From Caryophanales bacterium UBA4691 (lineage in GTDB: Bacteria; Bacillota_I; Bacilli_A; RFN20; CAG-826), in contig DHKP01000017.1 in assembly GCA_002404865.1 (NCBI GenBank), positions 1-56,058 on the forward strand: DNA of 56,058 bases. The letters are read 5' to 3'. Of the stretch, positions 8,575-17,933 are shown one piece after another (positions within the stretch are counted from its first letter, which is position 1; every line of letters begins with the position of its first letter). The notes under the pieces were generated by a model. The model did not search any database and was not told the DNA's origin. It worked only from the letters and a program-made list of their open reading frames with translations. Made by a program: the position numbers and the translations under genes.

Positions 8575-11500
8575 TTACCCATTCCGTCCTTTGATAAAGA
8601 CATAATCGTCTTCTCTAACGATATCGAGTCGTTGATTGACGTTCGCTTTTAAAGCCAAATCAAGATGCTTACGAGATTTCTCTTTTAAAGAGGAGAAGCC
8701 AAAGAGGATCGAAACTTGTTTAAAGAGGTCAAGCACAGTCATTTTCCCTTGTTCGAGCAAAATATCAGCAATCGCATTTCCTAATTCGATAAAGGAAATA
8801 TCAGAGATTTCTCGTTTTTGATTCTCGTCATTGAGACGATAATAACGATATTCGCTCATGGAGTGCCCTTTGTCCCAATAGAAGGTCACGCCACCAAGCA
8901 TTTCTTTATTCGGCGCTAATTGACGCAAGACGCTATTGATGACGTCACGAGCATTGGAACCGATTCGCGTTAACTGATAAGCTTCGCGAATTCTTTCATC
9001 GAGAAGGTGAGCTGAAATCGGCGTTTCCGCATAAATAACATTTTCAACAAAGCCCTTGAGGAAACGGGCCGCTTCCGTCTTATTCGAAAAATCGATTTGT
9101 AATAATGGAGAGGAAGAATCCTCATGATATGCTAAATAGGGAATCGCATAAGGGTGAGAAACGGCCTCCTTCTTCTTGAAGGTGAAAGGAATGCCAGAAG
9201 GTGAAACCTGTTGAATCACCTTATCCTCCACTTTGTTTTTCGAGTTGATGGCTTTGACAATATTTTTAATCACTTCTTGAGGGTGATCAAGATATTCGAC
9301 ACTCCAAACTCGATATAAGTTCCATCCAAGCTGTTTTAATACACCTGGCTCAACAATGTTTCGGTCACGGCAAGTTGGCGAAGAGCAATAAGAATCTCCA
9401 TCCACCAAAATTCCTAAAGAATAATGGTTTTTGTTTGTTGGATCGGTTACGGCAACATCGACTTTAAAGGAAGAAGAGCCAACGTTAGTCTTAACATCAT
9501 AGCCGAGTTTCTTCAAATCGACAGCAATGAAATCGGCAATGCTTGTGGAAGAAGAGGAAATATGATTCCTCACGTTATTCGGGAGGATAGATGTACCATG
9601 CTCTGCGAAAAGGAGGAAGCTCTTTAAATAAGATGCCCCTGCGTTCTTTGCTTTATCGCTTTCGATATCTTCGGGTTTCATGGAGGTGAAAACAATCATT
9701 TCTTCGCGAGCACGAGTAATCGCAACATTCAATCTTCTTTCCCCTTTTTCGCGGCTAAGAGGCCCGAAATTCAAGGACAGTTTTCCATTGTCTTTCGGCG
9801 CATAAGTTGTGGAAAAAAGGATTACGTCTCTTTCATCGCCTTGAACATTTTCTAGGTTCTTCACGAAGATGGTTTCACCACCCGGATTCTTGCTTTCATA
9901 AGAAGGAATTTTCTTTTCGATTAAGTCCTCAATTAAGTTTTGCTGGGCTTCATTGAACGTGACAACGCCAATTGAATAAGAGGAAAGCTTAGGATTCTTA
10001 AGTCGACGAGCTATTTCGTCAACAATCATAGAAGCTTCTTTGCGGTTTACTCCGCGCTTAATTTCGTAAGTTCCGCCAACATAGATGGATTTAACTGAGG
10101 ATTTTTCATTCACAGCGGAGGGGAAAGTGAACAAGCTATTGTCATAGAATTTGTTATTTGAAAAAGCAATAAGAGCTTCGTGACGGCTACGATAATGCCA
10201 AATTAGGCGTTCGCGAGGCAAGCCTAAAGCAATAGAGTCATCCAATAAGCTTTCCAAGTCTTCGCTCACACTATTTAAAATCGTTCCATCGTAAGCGTGC
10301 CCACCATTTGCAACAAAGAAACTCGTCGGTGGCATTTGCTCTTGGTCACCTGCGATAATTACGGATTTGCCACGAGCAATCGCGCCAATCGCCTCGCTAG
10401 TAGGGATTTGGCTCGCCTCATCGAAAATAACGACATCAAAAGAATAAGTATTGATGTCAAGATATTGCGCAACCGTAATCGGAGACATCAAAAAGCATGG
10501 GCATAAAGTACGAATGAGTCTCCCATAGTGATCGAAAATCTGTCGAAGTGAAACGCCCCTTCCCCCGTTTTTTACCAATTTCCTAAACTGATAGGTCTCG
10601 GTTGATGGAGCGCTGCTGCCATTAGAAGGATATAAGCTAGTGATTCTAGAAGCGGTCTCTATGACACTCGTTTTGCAGAAATCATCAATAGCCTTTTTAA
10701 AGAGAGAAATTTGTTCTTCCGTAAGCTTGGAATTTAATGTCGCAAGTCCGCTTTCAGAAAGACCATCACTTAAAATTCGATAAGATAAAGAAGCAACGTA
10801 GGCGGAAAGAAGATCGGTTTCTTTAATCTTGCCTTCTTTAAATAGAATGATGAGTTCAGCGGGAACGTAATTTGCGGTTTCATCCATTACCGAAAGGAAG
10901 CTAGACCATTGGGAAAGGCGTCCTTTGCTTGAAATTGCATCGCTTAAAGAAGAGGCAGCATGTTGATAATAATCCGTAGAATCTTGATATAAATCCAAAT
11001 CGAATTGGTATTTTTCTTTAAGATTTATGAGCTTTTCTTTTAGTTCAGCGCGTTCTTTCAAGAAAGAGGCACGAGCATTAGAGAAAAGATAGCTCCCATC
11101 TGTTGCTAAATGGCGAATTGCTTTATCAATATCGGTCATCGAGTAAGATTTAGCTGGTCGCATCTTATTGCGTAATGTAATTACATCTAATGTCCGTTCG
11201 TAAGAAGCTCTCGCCGCTTCAACATCCGCAACGCTCCTTAAAGAAGTCTTACCAAAGGCATAGACGGCAAAAGGATCGGCATTTTCGATTTGTTTTTCTA
11301 AAGAATTAAGTTCACTAAGAGAAGCAAAACTAGATTGGAGGTTTTTGCGTTTCAAAGAATTTTTGTCTTTCGCAAAGGGCTTCAATTTCTTTTTTAGCGA
11401 ATTATAGAGATGATACTTTTCAAAGATATTAGCGTCATTAAGCGCATTAAGTTTAGCAATTAGTGCCTCTCCGCTTTCCTTTAAAAATCCATTTTCCCAA

Positions 11501-14448
11501 TGTTCGAGAAGGGATTCTTGAATTTGGTTTTTATGCAGCAATAAATCTAGATAACACCGCAAATCATCGGCTTTTGACACAAATTGCTCATTATCGAGGA
11601 AATCTTGGTAAATAATGGAATTCTTTTGCAAAATCTCTACAATTCGGGCATAGCATTCAACATTTTTCTTTGTTTCCACTAGGCCTTTATCTTTGAAGAA
11701 GCAATTATAAACGGCAAGGTGGAATGCTTTTAAGTCGTTGATAAGAGACGGGAGTTCTTCAAAAAGAGAATCGCGGCATTTAAGAGAATAGTCCCGGGAG
11801 GCAAAAGGTAAAAACGCATTCCCATAATAGCCTCCTAAAGAGGAAGCTTGTAAGGAAAGATTCTTGAGTTTTTTCTTTGCTTCTTCAAAAGATTCCAATG
11901 TTAAAGAGGAAGAATATTCATGGCTCGTTTCGTAAAATCCTGCATAAGAGCGTAGCTTCAAATAACTAATTATCGCTTCATAAGTCGACATGACGTATTT
12001 ATCACGGTTATGAAGAGCAAATAAGTCATGATTCAAGGCATCACGGGCTTCGTCTAGTGAGGAAGAGTCCTTCTCAAAGGATTCCGGACGTTCAATCGGT
12101 CCGATATCGAGCATTTTGCCTAAAGAATTCAAGATATCGCTTTTGGCAGTATTAATGGAAGGAATCGATAAGCAAAATTGGCCAATGCCTAAAGAATCAA
12201 GCCTCTTTTTGACCACTTCAAGCGCAACGCCTTTTTCTGCAACAAATAAGACAGATTTTCCATGGTACAAAGCGTTAGTGATCATATTGGCGATCGTCTG
12301 GCTCTTCCCGGTTCCAGGCGGGCCATCAAGAATAAAGGAAGCCCCCATCGCACTGGCGTGAATCGCTTCGATTTGGCTTGAGTCAGCAGGTAAAGGTATC
12401 GCTAAGGAGGAAGAGGAAAGCGTTTGATCGAAATCTTCTTTTTTTCCTGTATTCAAAACCGGATAATCGCCAAAGCCATTCACAAAGGAAGAAACGATTT
12501 TGTTCTCCATCATTTTTTCCCGATGGCTCTTGATATCATTCCACATAACAAAGCGTGCGAAGGAGAACAAAGCCAAGGAACATGGGCTTTCTAAAACGGC
12601 CCACCCTTTAAATGGCGCGATGCATTCGCGGATAAAATTCAAAATAACGCGGATATCGACCTCCCCATTAGCTTTTTTCGGTAAAGCACCGAAAACAGGG
12701 GCGAAATCCAAATCAAAATTTTCGTGGAAATACTCAAAGATTGTCGTATTGAGTTCCAAATCGTCGAAATTGTATTCAATGGTGTAAGTAGAGCCAATAC
12801 GCCGGCGCGGCATTTTGACAGGTAAAAGGAAAAGAGGAGAGTAAATAGCGCCCTTCCCGTGAATCGCCGCTTTTTCATTGTCGAACCATTTAATGATTCC
12901 AATCGTTAAAAACAAAGGGTTGCAACCGCTTTCTTCAATCGCGGTGTTTGCTTTTCTGGCAAGATTTTTCAAATAGGAATCGGTATCCCCTTCTTTGCTA
13001 GAAAAATAAAGAGTCTTTTTATTCAAAAATTCTTTAAAACGATTATTCTCGCTATTAGGGAAAGAAGAAGGAGCGTGTCTTTCCTCTATGTTTAAAGCAA
13101 CGTTTTCGCCAACGAATATAGACATCTTTTCGTTTTTAGAAAGATAAGAAAGAAGAACTTCGCTATCAAGGTTAAGAGCTTGCGGGAATGAAGGGGAAAA
13201 CTTCATGTTGATCAAACGGTTATTCATCGATAAATCAAGGAGTTTTTCTTCCCAATAATCGAATTTGTTTTTCCTAGAAGGCGAATCTTCTGCTAAATAT
13301 CGGCGTTCTTCAACATCGACGACTGGAGTAGAGTAATCCTTTTTTGCAAGGAAATCTGGAAAAATAATTTGAGTCTCTTTCCCGACTTTTGTCGGAGTAG
13401 GCAAGGGAAGCAAATGGTCTTTCCTAGAAGCGTAAATATCAACAGCATATAGGAAGGAACGCGAATTTTCTAAAACGCGGTAGCCAATTTCAGTCGCAGT
13501 CGAAAAATTAGCGGATTTTTCTTTAGAAAAGCAAGCAGGGTCAACTAGCATAAGACGATTAAAACCTTTACTTGCGAGATTTAAAAGCTCCGTTCCATTG
13601 TCTAATACCGGAGTGCCGAAAAGGGTTTCATCGAGATAAATGCCAACAAGCGGCTTTTCTTTAGTAAAAACTAAAATCGGCCTCAAAGAAATATTTTCCA
13701 CAATTGAGGCGAATAAAATACAAAAATCAACGCAATTCCCGCTTCCTTCTTTTAATACTTTATAAGGTAATTTCACGCGAGAAAGGCACTCTTCAGGCGT
13801 TTCCGCCCCCATGGACAATGAAAGATTGCGTTTTATTATCGCTAGATAAACCGCATCCAATTCCTCGATAATCTTATTGGGGTCATGATAGGAATATCCA
13901 CCAAACGTGGAGTGGTATTTTTTATCAAGTTCTATTTTTGCCTCATCCTTGATTTTTTCAATTTCTTCATCGCTAGGAGTAACGTAAGAAGCAACCAATT
14001 CCTCTACCGCTTCTCTTCCTAAAGAATTTGAAATAGGGTCAAAAATGAAATCGATTGTTTTCGTTGCAATTACGTCACCATCTTCCGAAACGATTTCGAC
14101 CGCAAGTTTGCCAGGAACCGAGGCATTTAAAGCATATAATGAGCCGCAGTCAACCGAATATACAAAATGATCAATTTCTGTGATTTTATCTTTTTCTAAA
14201 TAAGAAATTTGAATTGGATCGATTGAACAATAGGCTGGAGTGACCGAAAAACGAGCCACGCAGTTGCTGAAAGAAGAGAGCGAGTGATTTTCTATGCTAA
14301 TTTTCTTTAGAAAAGAAAACGACGTACTTCTAAGATTTCCGTTTTCTATCTTATTGAAAGAATCGGCTTGATAAGTTGGATAATTCCAGCTTGAAGAAAG
14401 ACTGATATCGAGAGTGATCTTGGAATTCGTGGTCGATGTTAATTGCAT
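8575..14448 (-). CDS. giant SF1 helicase with transglutaminase-like, DUF4011, Vsr-like nuclease and DUF3320 domains
   Basis: A 1957-residue protein. In order: a beta-rich N-terminus (1-130); a transglutaminase-like segment near 235-250 (GNCVDFCILFASIV); a DUF4011 motif near 400 (KLLDLSMNNRLINM); an SF1 helicase with Walker A GPPGTGKS near 706, a long coiled insertion, motif II VIFDEASQ near 1339, WHYRSRHE, and motif VI LNVAITRAREE near 1569; a Vsr/MTES_1575-like nuclease near 1640-1720 (KVDVAVTDP, ILVDGDSY, LGWNLYRVWS); and a C-terminal DUF3320-like region. The nuclease Glu normally in GIECDG is replaced (GILVDG), so cleavage activity is uncertain. Helicase-Vsr fusions of this type occur in anti-phage loci, which is knowledge of the family, not shown here. 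The ATG at 14448 is chosen because TATAAT ends nine bases upstream; ATG 14457 and TTG 14490 are alternatives. Confidence 0.8.
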   Translation of the reverse strand: MQLTSTTNSKITLDISLSSSWNYPTYQADSFNKIENGNLRSTSFSFLKKISIENHSLSSFSNCVARFSVTPAYCSIDPIQISYLEKDKITEIDHFVYSVDCGSLYALNASVPGKLAVEIVSEDGDVIATKTIDFIFDPISNSLGREAVEELVASYVTPSDEEIEKIKDEAKIELDKKYHSTFGGYSYHDPNKIIEELDAVYLAIIKRNLSLSMGAETPEECLSRVKLPYKVLKEGSGNCVDFCILFASIVENISLRPILVFTKEKPLVGIYLDETLFGTPVLDNGTELLNLASKGFNRLMLVDPACFSKEKSANFSTATEIGYRVLENSRSFLYAVDIYASRKDHLLPLPTPTKVGKETQIIFPDFLAKKDYSTPVVDVEERRYLAEDSPSRKNKFDYWEEKLLDLSMNNRLINMKFSPSFPQALNLDSEVLLSYLSKNEKMSIFVGENVALNIEERHAPSSFPNSENNRFKEFLNKKTLYFSSKEGDTDSYLKNLARKANTAIEESGCNPLFLTIGIIKWFDNEKAAIHGKGAIYSPLFLLPVKMPRRRIGSTYTIEYNFDDLELNTTIFEYFHENFDLDFAPVFGALPKKANGEVDIRVILNFIRECIAPFKGWAVLESPCSLALFSFARFVMWNDIKSHREKMMENKIVSSFVNGFGDYPVLNTGKKEDFDQTLSSSSLAIPLPADSSQIEAIHASAMGASFILDGPPGTGKSQTIANMITNALYHGKSVLFVAEKGVALEVVKKRLDSLGIGQFCLSIPSINTAKSDILNSLGKMLDIGPIERPESFEKDSSSLDEARDALNHDLFALHNRDKYVMSTYEAIISYLKLRSYAGFYETSHEYSSSLTLESFEEAKKKLKNLSLQASSLGGYYGNAFLPFASRDYSLKCRDSLFEELPSLINDLKAFHLAVYNCFFKDKGLVETKKNVECYARIVEILQKNSIIYQDFLDNEQFVSKADDLRCYLDLLLHKNQIQESLLEHWENGFLKESGEALIAKLNALNDANIFEKYHLYNSLKKKLKPFAKDKNSLKRKNLQSSFASLSELNSLEKQIENADPFAVYAFGKTSLRSVADVEAARASYERTLDVITLRNKMRPAKSYSMTDIDKAIRHLATDGSYLFSNARASFLKERAELKEKLINLKEKYQFDLDLYQDSTDYYQHAASSLSDAISSKGRLSQWSSFLSVMDETANYVPAELIILFKEGKIKETDLLSAYVASLSYRILSDGLSESGLATLNSKLTEEQISLFKKAIDDFCKTSVIETASRITSLYPSNGSSAPSTETYQFRKLVKNGGRGVSLRQIFDHYGRLIRTLCPCFLMSPITVAQYLDINTYSFDVVIFDEASQIPTSEAIGAIARGKSVIIAGDQEQMPPTSFFVANGGHAYDGTILNSVSEDLESLLDDSIALGLPRERLIWHYRSRHEALIAFSNNKFYDNSLFTFPSAVNEKSSVKSIYVGGTYEIKRGVNRKEASMIVDEIARRLKNPKLSSYSIGVVTFNEAQQNLIEDLIEKKIPSYESKNPGGETIFVKNLENVQGDERDVILFSTTYAPKDNGKLSLNFGPLSREKGERRLNVAITRAREEMIVFTSMKPEDIESDKAKNAGASYLKSFLLFAEHGTSILPNNVRNHISSSSTSIADFIAVDLKKLGYDVKTNVGSSSFKVDVAVTDPTNKNHYSLGILVDGDSYCSSPTCRDRNIVEPGVLKQLGWNLYRVWSVEYLDHPQEVIKNIVKAINSKNKVEDKVIQQVSPSGIPFTFKKKEAVSHPYAIPYLAYHEDSSSPLLQIDFSNKTEAARFLKGFVENVIYAETPISAHLLDERIREAYQLTRIGSNARDVINSVLRQLAPNKEMLGGVTFYWDKGHSMSEYRYYRLNDENQKREISDISFIELGNAIADILLEQGKMTVLDLFKQVSILFGFSSLKEKSRKHLDLALKANVNQRLDIVREDDYVFIKGRNG

Positions 14449-14457
14449 AATGCCCAT

Positions 14458-14463
14458 ATTATA
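14458..14463 (-). promoter_or_regulatory. -10 box at the start of the giant helicase gene
   Basis: TATAAT on the minus strand, abutting the ATG at 14457 and nine bases before the ATG at 14448. No convincing -35 or ribosome binding site was seen. Confidence 0.4.
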
Positions 14464-14597
14464 AAGGGTAAAACGCCAAATAGTTTTCAAGAATAAAAAT
14501 TTTTCACCCTTTCTTCGATGGTTACTTAGTTTTTTGTTCTTTCATTTTTTTCTATAAGCAATGGGGGTAAAATCTAGAGCGAAATCAGGTGGCCATC

Positions 14598-16055
14598 ATG
14601 CTTCATTATGAATTAAGTAAATCTTATCTCGAATTCCTTCTCGCTCTCCCCTTTAAAGAAAGAAGTGCGGTTCTATGGCAATCGCAAACCATTCTTTCAA
14701 TGGCAGGTGGTTATCTTAAAATGAAAGTATTCGACTATAGCGATGAACTATCGATCTTCCGCGTCTATGAAAACACATATCTATTGGTTTTGAATAATTA
14801 CACTGCGATTCGCCTCATTGACGGAGCGAAAAGCTCGACGGTTCCCGAATTTAAACAAAAAGAAAGCGAAATCGTTATTAGCAAAACAATTAAAGATCTT
14901 GTGTCAAAAGACGAAACTGCTCCTATGGAAGACGAATTAACCCATTATTTGAAGAGCAATTATTTTACTTCTTGGTTCATTAAACTTCTCTCCTACTTGC
15001 CAAAACAATATCGAGATAGCTTCGCAAAAAAAGAAGTCATCGTTTCTACATCCTTATCCAACGACAAATTAGAAAAAGAAAAGTTGAAGAAAAAGGAAAT
15101 TGCATCGCCAAAAAAGGAAATAGAGTCTCTGCCCCCTACTTTAGCTATCAAAAAGCCAATCGTAAAACAAGCAATCTTCCAAAATACGCAAATTGAGACG
15201 AATAACAAAAAAATCCAAAAAACAAGGAAAGCAAATATCGACGGCGCTCAATACGAAAAAATGATCTTGCTTGAACTTCAAGAGGCCTATCAAAAAAGGC
15301 TAGAAAGAAAAAAAGAAATCAAACAAGGCGCGCCGTTTCCAAAGCTCAAGCACGTTCGTTTCGCTCCGAAGGAAACACTTATCTCAACTAACAATAAAGA
15401 CGATTGCCTAGAACTCTTAATGCGTAAGACGAAACAAAACGGCTGTCGCTTATCCGACAACGATTGGCTGATTTTGCTTACGAATACGATTGATGACAAT
15501 TTCGCAAAAGAAATCGAATCGCGTTATCCAAATCATGTCACCTATACCGATGATCCAAATAAAGGAAAATTACGGATCGCTTTTATCGTGAAAATCGGCA
15601 AGAAAATAAAAGAAGAAATCCCAGAGATAAAAAGAATCAAATCTAAAACTGCGAATTTCACAAAAGAAATGCCTTCTGGAGCCTTTGAAAACGTTGATGA
15701 TGAAGATTATTTAGAGGCAGAAGAAAGACATGGTAACGGCGAGATAAGACGCGTTAAATCAAAAGTGGCAATTTTCACTCCGCAGCTTCCTGAAACTAGC
15801 ATTGATGAATTTGATGATTTTGATTTTAACCTTGATGAGGACGGATTCTTAATGGATGAAGAAGAACCTAATGGAGTGCATTTTGAGGAAGATAGCGATG
15901 AAATAGATGAAATCGCTTCCCCTACTTACCCAAAACATTGGCACTGTTATTTATGTGGAAAGAAGAAACTTTTTTCCGGAGAACCAGCAGAGACAGTCCG
16001 ACTTGCTAACGGAAAAATCGTTTACTTATGCGCAAAGCATCGCGGAAAAATGTAA
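14598..16055 (+). CDS. acidic coiled protein with C-terminal zinc finger
   Basis: A 485-residue soluble protein. The N-terminal 100 residues form a globular alpha/beta domain (AVLWQSQTILSMAGG, SIFRVYENTYLLVLNNY). A long Lys/Glu-rich linker follows. Residues about 340-400 contain an internal duplication: IKRIKSKTANFT and, about 35 residues later, IRRVKSKVAIFT, each followed by acidic residues. The C-terminus has CYLC plus a later CAKH, a likely CxxC...CxxH zinc site. The ATG at 14598 is preferred over GTG 14589 because AGGTGG sits five bases before it. It is divergent from the giant helicase. I do not recognise the family and infer no function. Confidence 0.6.
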   Translation: MLHYELSKSYLEFLLALPFKERSAVLWQSQTILSMAGGYLKMKVFDYSDELSIFRVYENTYLLVLNNYTAIRLIDGAKSSTVPEFKQKESEIVISKTIKDLVSKDETAPMEDELTHYLKSNYFTSWFIKLLSYLPKQYRDSFAKKEVIVSTSLSNDKLEKEKLKKKEIASPKKEIESLPPTLAIKKPIVKQAIFQNTQIETNNKKIQKTRKANIDGAQYEKMILLELQEAYQKRLERKKEIKQGAPFPKLKHVRFAPKETLISTNNKDDCLELLMRKTKQNGCRLSDNDWLILLTNTIDDNFAKEIESRYPNHVTYTDDPNKGKLRIAFIVKIGKKIKEEIPEIKRIKSKTANFTKEMPSGAFENVDDEDYLEAEERHGNGEIRRVKSKVAIFTPQLPETSIDEFDDFDFNLDEDGFLMDEEEPNGVHFEEDSDEIDEIASPTYPKHWHCYLCGKKKLFSGEPAETVRLANGKIVYLCAKHRGKM

Positions 16056-16076
16056 TCAGCGAAAGTATAGCCTTTT

Positions 16077-16108
16077 CCCTTCCTAACATTCAGGAAGGGT
16101 TTTTATTT
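16077..16108 (+). terminator. intrinsic terminator of the zinc-finger gene
   Basis: Perfect arms CCCTTCCT and AGGAAGGG with a seven-base loop, followed by TTTTTATTT. Confidence 0.85.
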
Positions 16109-16146
16109 GGATTAGACCAGAAAGGAAAACTACCAATTGCAAACAT

Positions 16147-16170
16147 AACATTTGTTATATAACATATGTT
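16147..16170. promoter_or_regulatory. palindromic operator over the TetR-gene promoter
   Basis: A 24-base near-perfect palindrome: left arm AACATTTGTTAT, right arm ATAACATATGTT, with 11 of 12 positions matching. It covers the probable -10 (TATAAC at 16158 or TAACAT at 16160; TTGCAA at 16137 could be the -35) and ends one base before the ATG at 16172. The position suits autorepression by the TetR-family protein encoded next. Confidence 0.7.
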
Positions 16171-16171
16171 C

Positions 16172-16717
16172 ATGCCACCAAGACCAAAAATAACAAAAGA
16201 AGAAATATTAGATTGCGCGCTCACTTTCGTAGCGAAAAACGGACTTGGCAAACTGAATGCGCGCGCAATTGCGAAAGAGTTGAATTCTTCCACTCAGCCA
16301 ATTTTTTCTTACTTCTTAAATATGGATGATTTAAAGACGGCGATTAGAAAAAAGATATCGTCTTCGTTCATGGAAAAAGTGAGCTCCAAAAAAAGGATGA
16401 TTGATTTTGAAAAAGAACTATTAAAGTTTGCTAGTCAATATTCTCATTACTTTGACGAGCTCTTTTTGGGAATAGAAGAAACTGAGGAAACAAAAAATGA
16501 GCTCAATCATATGAGGGATTCTCTCGTCCCGTCAATTTCTAAGGAATTTCTTATATCAAAGGAAAAAGCCAATATTGTCTATCTTAATAACTGGATATAT
16601 TCATTTGGGCTAGGGGCATTAATTGCAAAAGGGATGCTTTCTTTAAAAGAATCATCTCTTGAAACATTACTTAAAATTAACCTAGAAGTGACCATCGCCG
16701 CAGTGAAAAAGCAATAG
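16172..16717 (+). CDS. TetR-family transcriptional regulator
   Basis: A 181-residue protein with an N-terminal TetR helix-turn-helix: KITKEEILDCALTFVAKNG, then LNARAIAKELNSSTQPIFSY with the recognition helix around residues 35-48, and a C-terminal helical ligand domain. The ligand is unknown. The ATG at 16172 is preferred over 16166 because the latter lies inside the palindromic operator and 16172 gives the usual short tail before the helix-turn-helix. It probably represses itself and perhaps the convergent yitT-like gene's neighbourhood. It ends two bases before the stop of the convergent YitT gene. Confidence 0.88.
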   Translation: MPPRPKITKEEILDCALTFVAKNGLGKLNARAIAKELNSSTQPIFSYFLNMDDLKTAIRKKISSSFMEKVSSKKRMIDFEKELLKFASQYSHYFDELFLGIEETEETKNELNHMRDSLVPSISKEFLISKEKANIVYLNNWIYSFGLGALIAKGMLSLKESSLETLLKINLEVTIAAVKKQ

Positions 16718-16718
16718 C

Positions 16719-17774
16719 TTATTTAATGGGTTTCGTATGGAAACGCCCATAGACTTGGGTTAGAGGCATAGCTTCCACGAAAGCGCTAGGATCTTCTTTG
16801 CGAATTAAATTAATCAAAGGTTTAACTTCACTATTAGAGACAACCATTGTCACAACATAACGAGTCGTGCCTGAATAAGCACCCTTTCCTTCTACAATAG
16901 TCGCACCATGCGGGAAGGACTCAATCAGTACACTGGCGATTTCTTTACTTGAAGAGATAATTTCCAATTTTACTTTTTTATTACGCAAATGAATTTTGTC
17001 AATCACCAAAGAGCATGTGAACAAATAAAGAAGACTATAAAACGCCCTGGCGATATCATGAGCGATTTCCATGCTATCCCATTTCATTAGGGCCATCGAT
17101 AAAAGCGTGTAGCAAGTAAGAGTCACAGCGTTTAAAGCGGCGCTATATTTTCCAACCATTGTGTTCTTCCGGATAGCAATGGTAGTCGCAATAACATCAA
17201 TTCCGCCAGCGGAAATATCGACAGAAAAAGCAAGGGCGCTAGATAGACCAATACAGATGCCACCAAAAAGTGCTCGACCGATTAATCCGCCTCCATAAGT
17301 CGTGACGAAATTAAAAACCTCACCAAAGGCAGGAACGGAAGATACACTTAAAAGTTTGATAAACAAAGAAACTTCAGCGACGTTAATTCCGGTGAAAATC
17401 GCAAAACGTCTCCCAATTTTAAAGTAGGAAAGAAGCAAAAGAGGAACATTGATCGCAAAGTAAATAATAGAATAGGCAAGATGGGTATCCTTGATTTTCC
17501 AACCACAAAGTTCGAAGAAAAGAACCAAGACTTGGCTAATGCCGCTTACTCCACCGGAAACAATATTAGGAGCAGGAGTCGCAACACCGTCAACTACCAC
17601 GACATGCCCGCTCACATCCATGAAACAGTTAAACCCGAATGCAAAGAATAAAGCGCTGATGGTTGAGACAATCATAATCCAGGACCATTCAAGTCCAGTT
17701 TTCACTTTAGTATGGTCATAAAGCCAATTTTTTAATGAGGCTTTAATCTTTTCTTCTTCTTGTTTTATGCGCAT
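16719..17774 (-). CDS. YitT-family membrane protein with C-terminal DUF2179
   Basis: A 351-residue protein with an N-terminal cytoplasmic helix, about five or six membrane segments (residues 30-250), and a soluble C-terminal DUF2179 domain (VVTMVVSNSEVKPLINLI, DPSAFVEAM). The glycine-rich segments VSGGVSGISQ and SAGGIDVIAT are characteristic of the family, whose members are widespread in Bacillota; their transported or sensed molecule is not established. The start is fixed by TATAAT ending eight bases upstream and by the MRIKQEEEK beginning. It is transcribed alone, convergent with the TetR gene. Confidence 0.85.
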   Translation of the reverse strand: MRIKQEEEKIKASLKNWLYDHTKVKTGLEWSWIMIVSTISALFFAFGFNCFMDVSGHVVVVDGVATPAPNIVSGGVSGISQVLVLFFELCGWKIKDTHLAYSIIYFAINVPLLLLSYFKIGRRFAIFTGINVAEVSLFIKLLSVSSVPAFGEVFNFVTTYGGGLIGRALFGGICIGLSSALAFSVDISAGGIDVIATTIAIRKNTMVGKYSAALNAVTLTCYTLLSMALMKWDSMEIAHDIARAFYSLLYLFTCSLVIDKIHLRNKKVKLEIISSSKEIASVLIESFPHGATIVEGKGAYSGTTRYVVTMVVSNSEVKPLINLIRKEDPSAFVEAMPLTQVYGRFHTKPIK

Positions 17775-17782
17775 AAATATTG

Positions 17783-17788
17783 ATTATA
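17783..17788 (-). promoter_or_regulatory. -10 box eight bases before the YitT gene
   Basis: Consensus TATAAT on the minus strand, followed by eight bases and the ATG at 17774. No Shine-Dalgarno site is visible. Confidence 0.55.
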
Positions 17789-17825
17789 GACGATTTTTGA
17801 GTCAAAACTAAGAAGAAATGATTTA

Positions 17826-17926
17826 CCCCCATCTTAAAGATGGGATAGCGAAAATCAGTTATTGCCACCATAGGTGGTCAATGCTATGATTATCGGGCTG
17901 ATTTTATCAGGCTTCTTTTCGGAGGT
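17826..17926 (+). promoter_or_regulatory. structured 5' leader of the thioredoxin-like gene
   Basis: Three paired elements sit between the YitT promoter and the GGAGG of the next gene: a hairpin with arms CCCATC and GATGGG (17827-17843); a longer hairpin closed by ATAGC and GCTAT with inner arms ATTGCCACC and GGTGG-T-CAAT; and an AAAATCAG in its internal loop that is an exact complement of a downstream CTGATTTT, which would form a pseudoknot. CTGAT and ATCAG can alternatively pair locally. This could be a cis-regulatory RNA, but I match it to no known class. Confidence 0.4.
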
Positions 17927-17933
17927 TATAGCG

